DNA of 64,000 nucleotides from Ligustrum vulgare (taxonomy: Eukaryota; Streptophyta; Magnoliopsida; Lamiales; Oleaceae): positions 22,195,446-22,259,445 of the forward strand of contig OY743172.1 in assembly GCA_963555705.1 (NCBI GenBank), read 5' to 3'. This document shows positions 1 through 10,900 of this stretch, piece by piece (within the stretch, counting starts at the first letter, position 1; every line of letters starts with the position of its first letter). Both the position numbers and the translations under genes were made by a program. The notes under the pieces are model-generated. The model searched no databases. It saw only the letters and a program-made list of their open reading frames with translations, and was not told the DNA's origin.

Positions 1-361
1 CACGGTTCGTCACTACACTCCGTTCGTCACTACACTCCATAGAATGATAGAATCTGCAAAACCAATTAACAACACATCTCTTCAGTCTTCTCACTTCTTT
101 TGTATGCTCTAATCTTTGTGTATTTGTTTTCTGTTTCATTTTGCAAATCCTTAATAAATCTTTTCGAATCACTCTGTTCGAATTAATTTAATTTATTGAT
201 TTGGGTTCTTTGGTATCTCTTAGGTAGGGAATTGAGGTTCCATAAAAAAGAGTTAACTTATTATGCAGAATAGTCAAATCCCTTACAAACCCATCATTTA
301 CCCATATCTAATCGACGTAAGATTCATTCGTATTTTCCAAACAATTTCCCCTATAAATGAA
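1..361. other. AT-rich intergenic, nothing recognised
   Basis: No open frame or structured element is visible here. The only regularity is a 16-base direct duplication at the very start (the string around ttcgtcactacactcc occurs twice within the first 40 bases). Confidence 0.5.
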
Positions 362-2010
362 GGGAACAACATTCCTATCGTTTGGATTGATTGTGGAATT
401 CATCCTTAACGTTTCATTTTTTGCAATTACACCCTCAAAACTACATTTCATTGTGGATTTCATCCTTACCGTCCAAGTCTTTTACAGTTAAGCATCAAGT
501 GCACACATGGCATCAATTGATATATCTATAGGAGGGGTAAAACTGTCAATCCACCATTGATATATCTATAGGAGGGGTAAAACTGTCAATCCACCCTAAC
601 AAATTATTCCCACCTCTTTTAACAAATGCTTCAACGATAGTATTATGAACGGTTGGTGTAAAACGTCTCTATCCTATAAACGTTTTGCGCAAAACATCCC
701 TATCTTCTAAATTTTTTGGCAAAAACCTTATAATTTTTGCTGAATCGATTTTGTGTTCTTCACAACATAGACAACTCTTACTAATTTTCAAGTTTGCTTT
801 TTTTTTTTTCCTTTTCTTTTCACACGTGAGTCTTTGACTGGTCTAATTTCGAAGATATGGATTTCGTGTTCTTCATCAAAATTCGACAAAAAATATCTAT
901 TTGGATTTCGATATGATTTTGAGGAAGATGAGAAATTCAATGCGTTGTCATATGTCTTGGAATAAGTTGTGTTTCTGAATAAGAATTGGGTAAAAAGTCT
1001 TGAATAGAACATAATAGCCTTATCTCTCTAATTGTTTGAAATGGGGGTAATTTGTTACCATTTTTTTTGTTTATGAAACAGTTCCTTCTGTAGATCAATT
1101 TGAGTTAAGAAAATAACTATGTGAACCTTGGAAAATCCTGCCAATTTAGAGGAAAACTCATCAAGATCGACTATACAGAGCAAATAAATATGTAGATTTG
1201 AATTCATAAGTTGCTTATAACTTCATATTATATTTGAAGTCACAATTCAGCAAGTCAAAAATTCTCTTGGATTTTAATCATTAAAAAATAAATAAATAGA
1301 AGTCTTTTTGGTAGCTTAAATGATTGACATGTCCAAATTCTCAATATCCAACATGCCAAATTAATGACCAAGAAAGTGAAGAACATTTAACTATTCAAGA
1401 GAATGCACTAACAACGACAGAAATATGTCGGTGCAACGGAAGAAAGGAGTAAAAAAAATTGATTTAACAAAAACAAGAATTATATCCAGAAACAAACACA
1501 ATTTGAATAAAATAATGATCATAGATAATTAAATTTCGTAATTTTTTGTTAAAAGGTCATCAAAAAAAAAAAATACAAAGGAAAAATTCTAAAGAGGAAA
1601 AAAAAAAAGCAAACCTGAAAATCAGTAAGAGTTGTCTTTGTTGTGAAGAACGCAAAATCGATTCTGCCAAAATTATAAGGTTTTTGCCAAAAATTTTAGA
1701 GGACAAGGATATTATGTGCAAAACGTTTATAAGATAGGAACGTTTTACGCCAAACGTTTATAATACTACCGTTGAAGCATTTGATAAAATAGCTGGGAAT
1801 AATTTGTTGGGGTGGATTGACGGTTTTACCGCTCCTATATATCTGTCAGTTGATGCCATGTGTACACTTGATGCCTATATGTAACAGAATTGGATGGTAA
1901 GGATGAAATTCGCAATAAAAGGTGGTTTTTAGGGTGTAAATTCAAAAAATGAAACGATAGGGATGAATTCCACAATCAATCCAAACAATAGGGATGTTTT
2001 GTGTTGTTTA
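362..2010. mobile_element. Non-autonomous foldback/MULE-like DNA transposon with about 400-bp inverted ends
   Basis: The stretch at about 362-790 returns as an inverted copy at about 1620-2010: strings such as cgtttggattgattgtgg (left) and the complement of ccacaatcaatccaaac (right) pair, and the match continues inwards with moderate divergence. No transposase frame lies between the arms. The left arm contains a 40-bp tandem duplication (516-555 and 556-595). Flanks ataaatgaa and ttaaatgaa next to the presumed ends may be a decayed 9-bp target duplication, which would suit a Mutator-like element. The exact ends are uncertain by about 10 bases. Confidence 0.6.
516..595. repeat. 40-bp perfect tandem duplication
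   Basis: The segment starting attgatatatctatagg occurs twice back to back within the left arm of the inverted-repeat element. The right arm has only one diverged copy, so the duplication arose after the arms separated. Confidence 0.85.
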
Positions 2011-2040
2011 CATTTAAATGAAGTATGATATCATTATGAC

Positions 2041-2693
2041 CCTCCTCCGATTTATAGTTTAACTATATCTCTTCCTCAAATCAGGAAGAAATACATGCTC
2101 TATCAAGATTCAAGACTCAACTCATTTACTGCGTCAAGACCATCGCCTTACATAGGCACAACTGTCTTAAGAGCCAATCATGGATATTTCCAACCACCGA
2201 GATCCAAATTAGGGACCACCATGTTCATTCATACGCAATTTGGATCTGTATTGTGCGTCCACATGGTTAAATTTGAGGTCTGATTCTGATACCAATTTGT
2301 AAGATCAACCTCGTAAAACACCAAGTAAAACATGATTATTAAACAATGCCAAAATCTAAATCAAAACAAAAAGAACACATGCAAGAATGATAAAATCAAG
2401 TTGTGTATTCAGTCTCCAAGCTTTGAAGGTGGTTTAAAAGAGGCTTAGATCTATTTTCAATATCCAAGGGATAGTAACACTAACAAGCAATTCACAAGAT
2501 CAAACTCAAGTAGTCATAAGGGACTCTACCAAGGAGATAATGCGATATCTTCACCAAAAAGTTAACAATAATGGAGGCTAGTTATTGAGCACACAAGGGC
2601 AGCTGATGAAACACGAAAGCAATCGAGAGTCACTCACAAAAGGAGGCAACTAAGTTTCTCTAATGTCTTAACCTGTGAGAGGCTTTATTGACA
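2041..2693 (-). mobile_element. Possible LTR-retroelement remnant (PBS plus one LTR)
   Basis: Read on the minus strand, the sequence ttggtatcagaatcag at about 2279-2294 looks like a primer-binding site for initiator tRNA-Met. It is preceded by a stretch that can be framed as TGTCAATAAAGC ... GATCTTACA (2297-2693), i.e. a TG...CA terminated LTR of about 397 bp. Only a short internal leader (down to about 2041) remains and no second LTR is visible. It directly abuts the left arm of the next element and probably removed its outer end. This is an inference from short motifs only. Confidence 0.4.
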
Positions 2694-2708
2694 AATGGTG
2701 ATGGTGAG

Positions 2709-3972
2709 TCAACTTCGCATTTTCTTGCAAAAAAAACATCATTGTCGTCTAGTTCCGTTAAAAAAATTTCTTTTGTTGACCTAGAAATCACTCATTGAGC
2801 AATTTAATAAAGGGTAAAAGGGTCTATTCAATTATCACTTTATTTAAAATTAACAAAAAAATATTAAAAATAAATTAATTAATTAATAAAACTCCGTTCA
2901 TCTTCATTCTCACGAGTCATAGTGGCAAATCTCTCTCACTTCCCTTTTTACCCAGATTTTATTTTTGATTTCATTTGGAGTTAGTAATTAAAAGTCACTT
3001 TACTGTTTTTTCTACCCGGAAAAATCTTGCTTTTCTTTAATGTTTTAAATTTCTAGTTAATTTCTCGGATTATTCATTCCATATTTCTCGTGATTGAAAT
3101 CTTGAAAGTTTTAAGAGATCGTCTTTTGCTTTTTCTTTGTCTTCCTTGTCATCCCATTTGGCTATGATTGATAAGAAGAGAGTCCTTGCTGCGCTTTTCG
3201 AAATTGGCTGACCAGGATACCCACCAAATTGTTGTGAAGGAACTCGAGAAGATTATTCAAGCCCTGTTGATTGATAGGGGTTTCAATGCGACTTAATTGC
3301 TAGTACGATGCCACGAATGACCTGAAGCCTACAGTGAATAAAGAGAGCATTCCTTGCTCTACTCTACACTACCTACACTGATTCTGCTGCGACCCATTTG
3401 ACCAAATTTATTGCTAACATTGTCAAGAGGCTGAAGGATTTGGATTCCCAAATTAGGGAGGCCTATTGCAATACAGTTGACTCACTTTTTGCACTGTACT
3501 TGAAGGGTGGAGGGGGGAGTGATGGGGTGGTACTACTATTTGTCGAGCCATTGTTTGAGGTGATGAACTAAAATAACAAGGCTGCGCAAGGTGGGGCAGC
3601 AATGTATATGGCTAAGACGATGCAAGTCCAATAAGGCCATAGCTCATACATGTGGCGGAGGTGGAGCTCCGGTGATGATGGGCGACGCCAACGGTGGTGG
3701 ATAGGGTTTGAGTTAGAGTTAGAGTTGGGGTGGCGATAGGCTTGGGTGGAGAGAAGAGAATACATAATGTATTTTTTTTTTTTTTTTTTTTTGATTACTA
3801 TTGTGTTTTATTCTTTTTTTTTTTTAATTTTTTAATTGGTCAATGAATGATTTATGGTCAACAAACAAATTTTTTAACGGGACTAGATGGCAGGGATGAT
3901 TTTGGCAAGAAAATGCAAAGTTGAGGGTGAAAATGTCAAAATTTTGAAGGTTTGGATGATTTGCCCAAGATC
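2709..3972. mobile_element. Pack-MULE-like element with captured gene fragment
   Basis: Inverted arms are visible: about 2709-2817 on the left (tcaacttcgcattttcttgc and onwards) pairs with about 3835-3923 on the right (complement of ggcaagaaaatgcaaagttg), including a shared block around the cgtctagttccgtta / taacgggactaga region. The right end continues outwards to gatgatttgccc, a common MULE-type terminal pattern, while the left outer end is missing where the retroelement remnant sits. Between the arms lies a broken piece of a TORTIFOLIA1-like gene. A long T run (about 3771-3793) is also inside. Confidence 0.6.
3164..3627 (+). pseudogene. TORTIFOLIA1-like microtubule-associated protein, captured and broken N-terminal fragment
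   Basis: Conceptual translation across frames gives pieces characteristic of the HEAT-repeat N-terminus of plant TORTIFOLIA1/SPIRAL2-like proteins, which bind cortical microtubules: DKKRVLAAL, KLADQDTHQIVVKELEKII, DSAATHLTKFIANIVKRLKD, QIREAY, FVEPLFEVMN and AAQGGAAMYMAK. The pieces are spread over more than one frame and are interrupted by several stop codons and at least one frameshift, so no functional product is expected. It sits between the inverted arms of the MULE-like element, so capture by that element is the simplest origin; a retrocopy is the alternative. Family assignment is from recalled motifs, not from a search. Confidence 0.65.
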
Positions 3973-4418
3973 ACTAAAAGGTAGGAACGTTTTGCGCCAA
4001 TTACTTTTTAATAAAATATGATGATTGTAATTTTCAATGACCAATGCCATAAGAATAGAACTTTATTGACAATTTAGGAATTTTTTGCTCAATTTTCAGT
4101 GACCATTTGTAAAATTAACTTGTTTCTTTTGTGATATGAACCATCTTGAATTGTGGGTAATTTGTAATTCATTAGCTAAAACTGTTTTTACATGGTTATA
4201 ACTTGCAAAAAATGTTCTATCTGATTTTTTTTCGTATTATCAAACAGGCAATTATAACCATACATTCCATGATATCCACAACTTTTATTAAAAAAAAAAA
4301 TGCTAAAAATCTGATTTCAGCGACATTAAAATGTATCACAAGAAATTACATACTGAGGAAAATAATCACCTTTTCTTTTTCTTCTGATTGTTAAAACAAA
4401 AATTTGTTCATACAATTG
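3973..4418. other. AT-rich intergenic, no feature seen
   Basis: A weak copy of the motif gtaggaacgttttgcgcc near 3982 resembles the inner arm of the first foldback element, so this may be older transposon debris. No gene is visible. Confidence 0.4.
4414..4418. repeat. Target-site duplication AATTG, left
   Basis: Identical to the five bases at 15113-15117 on the other side of the element, as expected for Ty3/gypsy integration. Confidence 0.85.
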
Positions 4419-4917
4419 TGATGTAGGATTAGTGAAAGAAAGCAAGAGGGGAAAAGAGACAGAGAGCAGAGAGGGGAGGAGAACGATGGGGGGACTAGAG
4501 AAGGTAGACACAGGGGAGGGGAGAAGAGAAAAGAACGAGAGGGAGGGACAGAGGGAAGGAGAGGGGCAGCAGAAATCGCGCAGCTACGCGCAGCCTCGCC
4601 TCCGCTGCCGGGGTCGCCGGCGCTGCTGAAGTCGTCGGCTCTGGTCGCGCGCTGCTGGGGGTCGCCTGCGTTGATACACAGGCCTAACTTCAAAAATTCC
4701 TCCCTGTCTGCGATTTTTTTTCTTTTTTTGAAGGAGAGGGGCAGCAGCCTCACAAATTTTCAATCATCATCAATCTCCCTTTCATTACAAAATATAACCA
4801 TATAAATAGTAAAATAACCCTAATTACTAAATGGGTTTGGGCCAAGCCCATACATAAGCCTCAATAAAACATAAAACATAATTAAAGTCCAGAAATCAAA
4901 TATCTTGATCTCTATCA
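4419..4917 (-). repeat. 3' LTR of the non-autonomous chromovirus derivative, enlarged by an insertion
   Basis: It matches the 324-bp 5' LTR at both ends but is 499 bp long, because about 175 bp (4573-4747) is inserted after the string gaggggcagcag. The inserted block is a copy of the element's own untranslated leader (compare about 14228-14387) plus a repeated 17-bp piece of LTR. The last three bases of the LTR (tca, minus-strand TGA) also serve as the stop codon of the adjacent pol-end frame. Confidence 0.85.
4573..4747 (-). repeat. Leader-derived insertion inside the 3' LTR
   Basis: The GC-rich string beginning aaatcgcgcagctacgcg and the following 150 bases match the leader at 14228-14387 with few changes. 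It is bounded on both sides by ggagaggggcagcag, which suggests a microhomology-driven template switch or recombination. Confidence 0.8.
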
Positions 4918-7900
4918 TTCTCCTCTGCTGGGAGAACTCGACTCTGACGAGTTAAGATGGATCTTCATGCGCCAAGGAGGACGGTCTTTATAATGAACCA
5001 AATATCTGAATTGAACATATAACATCAACTGATTCTGCAAATTATCACCAAGAATATGATCTGGCCAAGGGGGCCGATCTCTCGTTCGAATCCAGTATCG
5101 TAAAGGATCTCCAAGCAACAAAAGTTCATGCAACTCATTATTAACATCCTCAATTTGTTGTGCATAATGAGATGCACAATGAACTAGAGCTGTAGACAGG
5201 CCTGCAGAAAAATTTGATTGCAACGTCGAAGGCTCAAGCGAACCCCGATAAGGAAACAAATTTTCATTCATCATCAATCTCCCTTTCATTACAAAATATA
5301 ACCATATAAATAGTAAAATAACCCTAATTACTAAATGGGTTTGGGCCAAGCCCATACATAAGCCTCAATAAAACATAAAACATAATTAAAGTCCAGAAAA
5401 GAAAGCAAGAGGGGAAAAGAGACAGAGAGCAGAGAGGGGAGGAGAACGATGGGGGGACTAGAGAAGGTAGACACAGGGGAGGGGAGAAGAGAAAAGAACG
5501 AGAGGGAGGGACAGAGGGAAGGAGAGGGGCAGCAGCCTCACAAATTTTCATTCATCATCAATCTCCCTTTCATTACAAAATATAACCATATAAATAGTAA
5601 AATAACCCTAATTACTAAATGGGTTTGGGCCAAGCCCATACATAAGCCTCAATAAAACATAAAACATAATTAAAGTCCAGAAATCAAATATCTTGATCTC
5701 TATCATTCTCCTCTGCTGGGAGAACTCGACTCCGACGAGTTAAGATGGATCTTCATGCGCCAAGGAGGACGGTCTTTATAATGAACCAAATATCTGAATT
5801 GAACATATAACATCAACTGATTCTGCAAATTATCACCAAGAATATGATCTGGCCAAGGGGGCCGATCTCTCGTTCGAATCCAGTATCGTAAAGGATCTCC
5901 AAGCAACAAAAGTTCATGCAACTCATTATTAACATCCTCAATTTGTTGTGCATAATGAGATGCACAATGAACTAGAGCTGTAGACAGGCCTGCAGAAAAA
6001 TTTGATTGCAACGTCGAAGGCTCAAGCGAACCCCGATAAGGAAACAAATTTTCATTCATCATCAATCTCCCTTTCATTACAAAATATAACCATATAAATA
6101 GTAAAATAACCCTAATTACTAAATGGGTTTGGGCCAAGCCCATACATAAGCCTCAATAAAACATAAAACATAATTAAAGTCCAGAAAAGAAAGCAAGAGG
6201 GGAAAAGAGACAGAGAGCAGAGAGGGGAGGAGAACGATGGGGGGACTAGAGAAGGTAGACACAGGGGAGGGGAGAAGAGAAAAGAACGAGAGGGAGGGAC
6301 AGAGGGAAGGAGAGGGGCAGCAGCCTCACAAATTTTCATTCATCATCAATCTCCCTTTCATTACAAAATATAACCATATAAATAGTAAAATAACCCTAAT
6401 TACTAAATGGGTTTGGGCCAAGCCCATACATAAGCCTCAATAAAACATAAAACATAATTAAAGTCCAGAAATCAAATATCTTGATCTCTATCATTCTCCT
6501 CTGCTGGGAGAACTCGACTCCGACGAGTTAAGATGGATCTTCATGCGCCAAGGAGGACGGTCTTTATAATGAACCAAATATCTGAATTGAACATATAACA
6601 TCAACTGATTCTGCAAATTATCACCAAGAATATGATCTGGCCAAGGGGGCCGATCTCTCGTTCGAATCCAGTATCGTAAAGGATCTCCAAGCAACAAAAG
6701 TTCATGCAACTCATTATTAACATCCTCAATTTGTTGTGCATAATGAGATGCACAATGAACTAGAGCTGTAGACAGGCCTGCAGAAAAATTTGATTGCAAC
6801 GTCGAAGGCTCAAGCGAACCCCGATAAGGAAACAAATTTTCATTCATCATCAATCTCCCTTTCATTACAAAATATAACCATATAAATAGTAAAATAACCC
6901 TAATTACTAAATGGGTTTGGGCCAAGCCCATACATAAGCCTCAATAAAACATAAAACATAATTAAAGTCCAGAAAAGAAAGCAAGAGGGGAAAAGAGACG
7001 GAGAGCAGAGAGGGGAGGAGAACGATGGGGGGACTAGAGAAGGTAGACACAGGGGAGGGGAGAAGAGAAAAGAACGAGAGGGAGGGACAGAGGGAAGGAG
7101 AGGGGCAGCAGCCTCACAAATTTTCATTCATCATCAATCTCCCTTTCATTACAAAATATAACCATATAAATAGTAAAATAACCCTAATTACTAAATGGGT
7201 TTGGGCCAAGCCCATACATAAGCCTCAATAAAACATAAAACATAATTAAAGTCCAGAAATCAAATATCTTGATCTCTATCATTCTCCTCTGCTGGGAGAA
7301 CTCGACTCCGACGAGTTAAGATGGATCTTCATGCGCCAAGGAGGACGGTCTTTATAATGAACCAAATATCTGAATTGAACATATAACATCAACTGATTCT
7401 GCAAATTATCACCAAGAATATGATCTGGCCAAGGGGGCCGATCTCTCGTTCGAATCCAGTATCGTAAAGGATCTCCAAGCAACAAAAGTTCATGCAACTC
7501 ATTATTAACATCCTCAATTTGTTGTGCATAATGAGATGCACAATGAACTAGAGCTGTAGACAGGCCTGCAGAAAAATTTGATTGCAACGTCGAAGGCTCA
7601 AGCGAACCCCGATAAGGAAACAAATTTTCATTCATCATCAATCTCCCTTTCATTACAAAATATAACCATATAAATAGTAAAATAACCCTAATTACTAAAT
7701 GGGTTTGGGCCAAGCCCATACATAAGCCTCAATAAAACATAAAACATAATTAAAGTCCAGAAAAGAAAGCAAGAGGGGAAAAGAGACAGAGAGCAGAGAG
7801 GGGAGGAGAACGATGGGGGGACTAGAGAAGGTAGACACAGGGGAGGGGAGAAGAGAAAAGAACGAGAGGGAGGGACAGAGGGAAGGAGAGGGGCAGCAGC

Positions 7901-10900
7901 CTCACAAATTTTCATTCATCATCAATCTCCCTTTCATTACAAAATATAACCATATAAATAGTAAAATAACCCTAATTACTAAATGGGTTTGGGCCAAGCC
8001 CATACATAAGCCTCAATAAAACATAAAACATAATTAAAGTCCAGAAATAAAATATCTTGATCTCTATCATTCTCCTCTGCTGGGAGAACTCGACTCCGAC
8101 GAGTTAAGATGGATCTTCATGCGCCAAGGAGGACGGTCTTTATAATGAACCAAATATCTGAATTGAACATATAACATCAACTGATTCTGCAAATTATCAC
8201 CAAGAATATGATCTGGCCAAGGGGGCCGATCTCTCGTTCGAATCCAGTATCGTAAAGGATCTCCAAGCAACAAAAGTTCATGCAACTCATTATTAACATC
8301 CTCAATTTGTTCTGCATAATGAGATGCACAATGAACTAGAGCTGTAGACAGGCCTGCAGAAAAATTTGATTGCAACGTCGAAGGCTCAAGCGAACCCCGA
8401 TAAGGAAACAAATTTTCATTCATCATCAATCTCCCTTTCATTACAAAATATAACCATATAAATAGTAAAATAACCCTAATTACTAAATGGGTTTGGGTCA
8501 AGCCCATACATAAGCCTCAATAAAACATAAAACATAATTAAAGTCCAGAAAAGAAAGCAAGAGGGGAAAAGAGACGGAGAGCAGAGAGGGGAGGAGAACG
8601 ATGGGGGGACTAGAGAAGGTAGACACAGGGGAGGGGAGAAGAGAAAAGAACGAGAGGGAGGGACAGAGGGAAGGAGAGGGGCAGCAGCCTCACAAATTTT
8701 CATTCATCATCAATCTCCCTTTCATTACAAAATATAACCATATATATAGTAAAATAACCCTAATTACTAAATGGGTTTGGGCCAAGCCCATACATAAGCC
8801 TCAATAAAACATAAAACATAATTAAAGTCCAGAAATCAAATATCTTGATCTCTATCATTCTCCTCTGCTGGGAGAACTCGACTCCGACGAGTTAAGATGG
8901 ATCTTCATGCGCCAAGGAGGACGGTCTTTATAATGAACCAAATATCTGAATTGAACATATAACATCAACTGATTCTGCAAATTATCACCAAGAATATGAT
9001 CTGGCCAAGGGGGCCGATCTCTCGTTCGAATCCAGTATCGTAAAGGATCTCCAAGCAACAAAAGTTCATGCAACTCATTATTAACATCCTCAATTTGTTG
9101 TGCATAATGAGATGCACAATGAACTAGAGCTGTAGACAGGCCTGCAGAAAAATTTGATTGCAACGTCGAAGGCTCAAGCGAACCCCGATAAGGAAACAAA
9201 TTTTCATTCATCATCAATCTCCCTTTCATTACAAAATATAACCATATAAATAGTAAAATAACCCTAATTACTAAATGGGTTTGGGCCAAGCCCATACATA
9301 AGCCTCAATAAAACATAAAACATAATTAAAGTCCAGAAAAGAAAGCAAGAGGGGAAAAGAGACGGAGAGCAGAGAGGGGAGGAGAACGATGGGGGGACTA
9401 GAGAAGGTAGACACAGGGGAGGGGAGAAGAGAAAAGAACGAGAGGGAGGGACAGAGGGAAGGAGAGGGGCAGCAGCCTCACAAATTTTCATTCATCATCA
9501 ATCTCCCTTTCATTACAAAATATAACCATATAAATAGTAAAATAACCCTAATTACTAAATGGGTTTGGGCCAAGCCCATACATAAGCCTCAATAAAACAT
9601 AAAACATAATTAAAGTCCAGAAATCAAATATCTTGATCTCTATCATTCTCCTCTGCTGGGAGAACTCGACTCCGACGAGTTAAGATGGATCTTCATGCGC
9701 CAAGGAGGACGGTCTTTATAATGAACCAAATATCTGAATTGAACATATAACATCAACTGATTCTGCAAATTATCACCAAGAATATGATCTGGCCAAGGGG
9801 GCCGATCTCTCGTTCGAATCCAGTATCGTAAAGGATCTCCAAGCAACAAAAGTTCATGCAACTCATTATTAACATCCTCAATTTGTTGTGCATAATGAGA
9901 TGCACAATGAACTAGAGCTGTAGACAGGCCTGCAGAAAAATTTGATTGCAACGTCGAAGGCTCAAGCGAACCCCGATAAGGAAACAAATTTTCATTCATC
10001 ATCAATCTCCCTTTCATTACAAAATATAACCATATAAATAGTAAAATAACCCTAATTACTAAATGGGTTTGGGTCAAGCCCATACATAAGCCTCAATAAA
10101 ACATAAAACATAATTAAAGTCCAGAAAAGAAAGCAAGAGGGGAAAAGAGACAGAGAGCAGAGAGGGGAGGAGAACGATGGGGGGACTAGAGAAGGTAGAC
10201 ACAGGGGAGGGGAGAAGAGAAAAGAACGAGAGGGAGGGACAGAGGGAAGGAGAGGGGCAGCAGCCTCACAAATTTTCATTCATCATCAATCTCCCTTTCA
10301 TTACAAAATATAACCATATAAATAGTAAAATAACCCTAATTACTAAATGGGTTTGGGCCAAGCCCATACATAAGCCTCAATAAAACATAAAACATAATTA
10401 AAGTCCAGAAATCAAATATCTTGATCTCTATCATTCTCCTCTGCTGGGAGAACTCGACTCCGACGAGTTAAGATGGATCTTCATGCGCCAAGGAGGACGG
10501 TCTTTATAATGAACCAAATATCTGAATTGAACATATAACATCAACTGATTCTGCAAATTATCACCAAGAATATGATCTGGCCAAGGGGGCCGATCTCTCG
10601 TTCGAATCCAGTATCGTAAAGGATCTCCAAGCAACAAAAGTTCATGCAACTCATTATTAACATCCTCAATTTGTTGTGCATAATGAGATGCACAATGAAC
10701 TAGAGTTGTAGACAGGCCTGCAGAAAAATTTGATTGCAACGTCGAAGGCTCAAGCGAACCCCGATAAGGAAACAAATTTTCATTCATCATCAATCTCCCT
10801 TTCATTACAAAATATAACCATATAAATAGTAAAATAACCCTAATTACTAAATGGGTTTGGGCCAAGCCCATACATAAGCCTCAATAAAACATAAAACATA

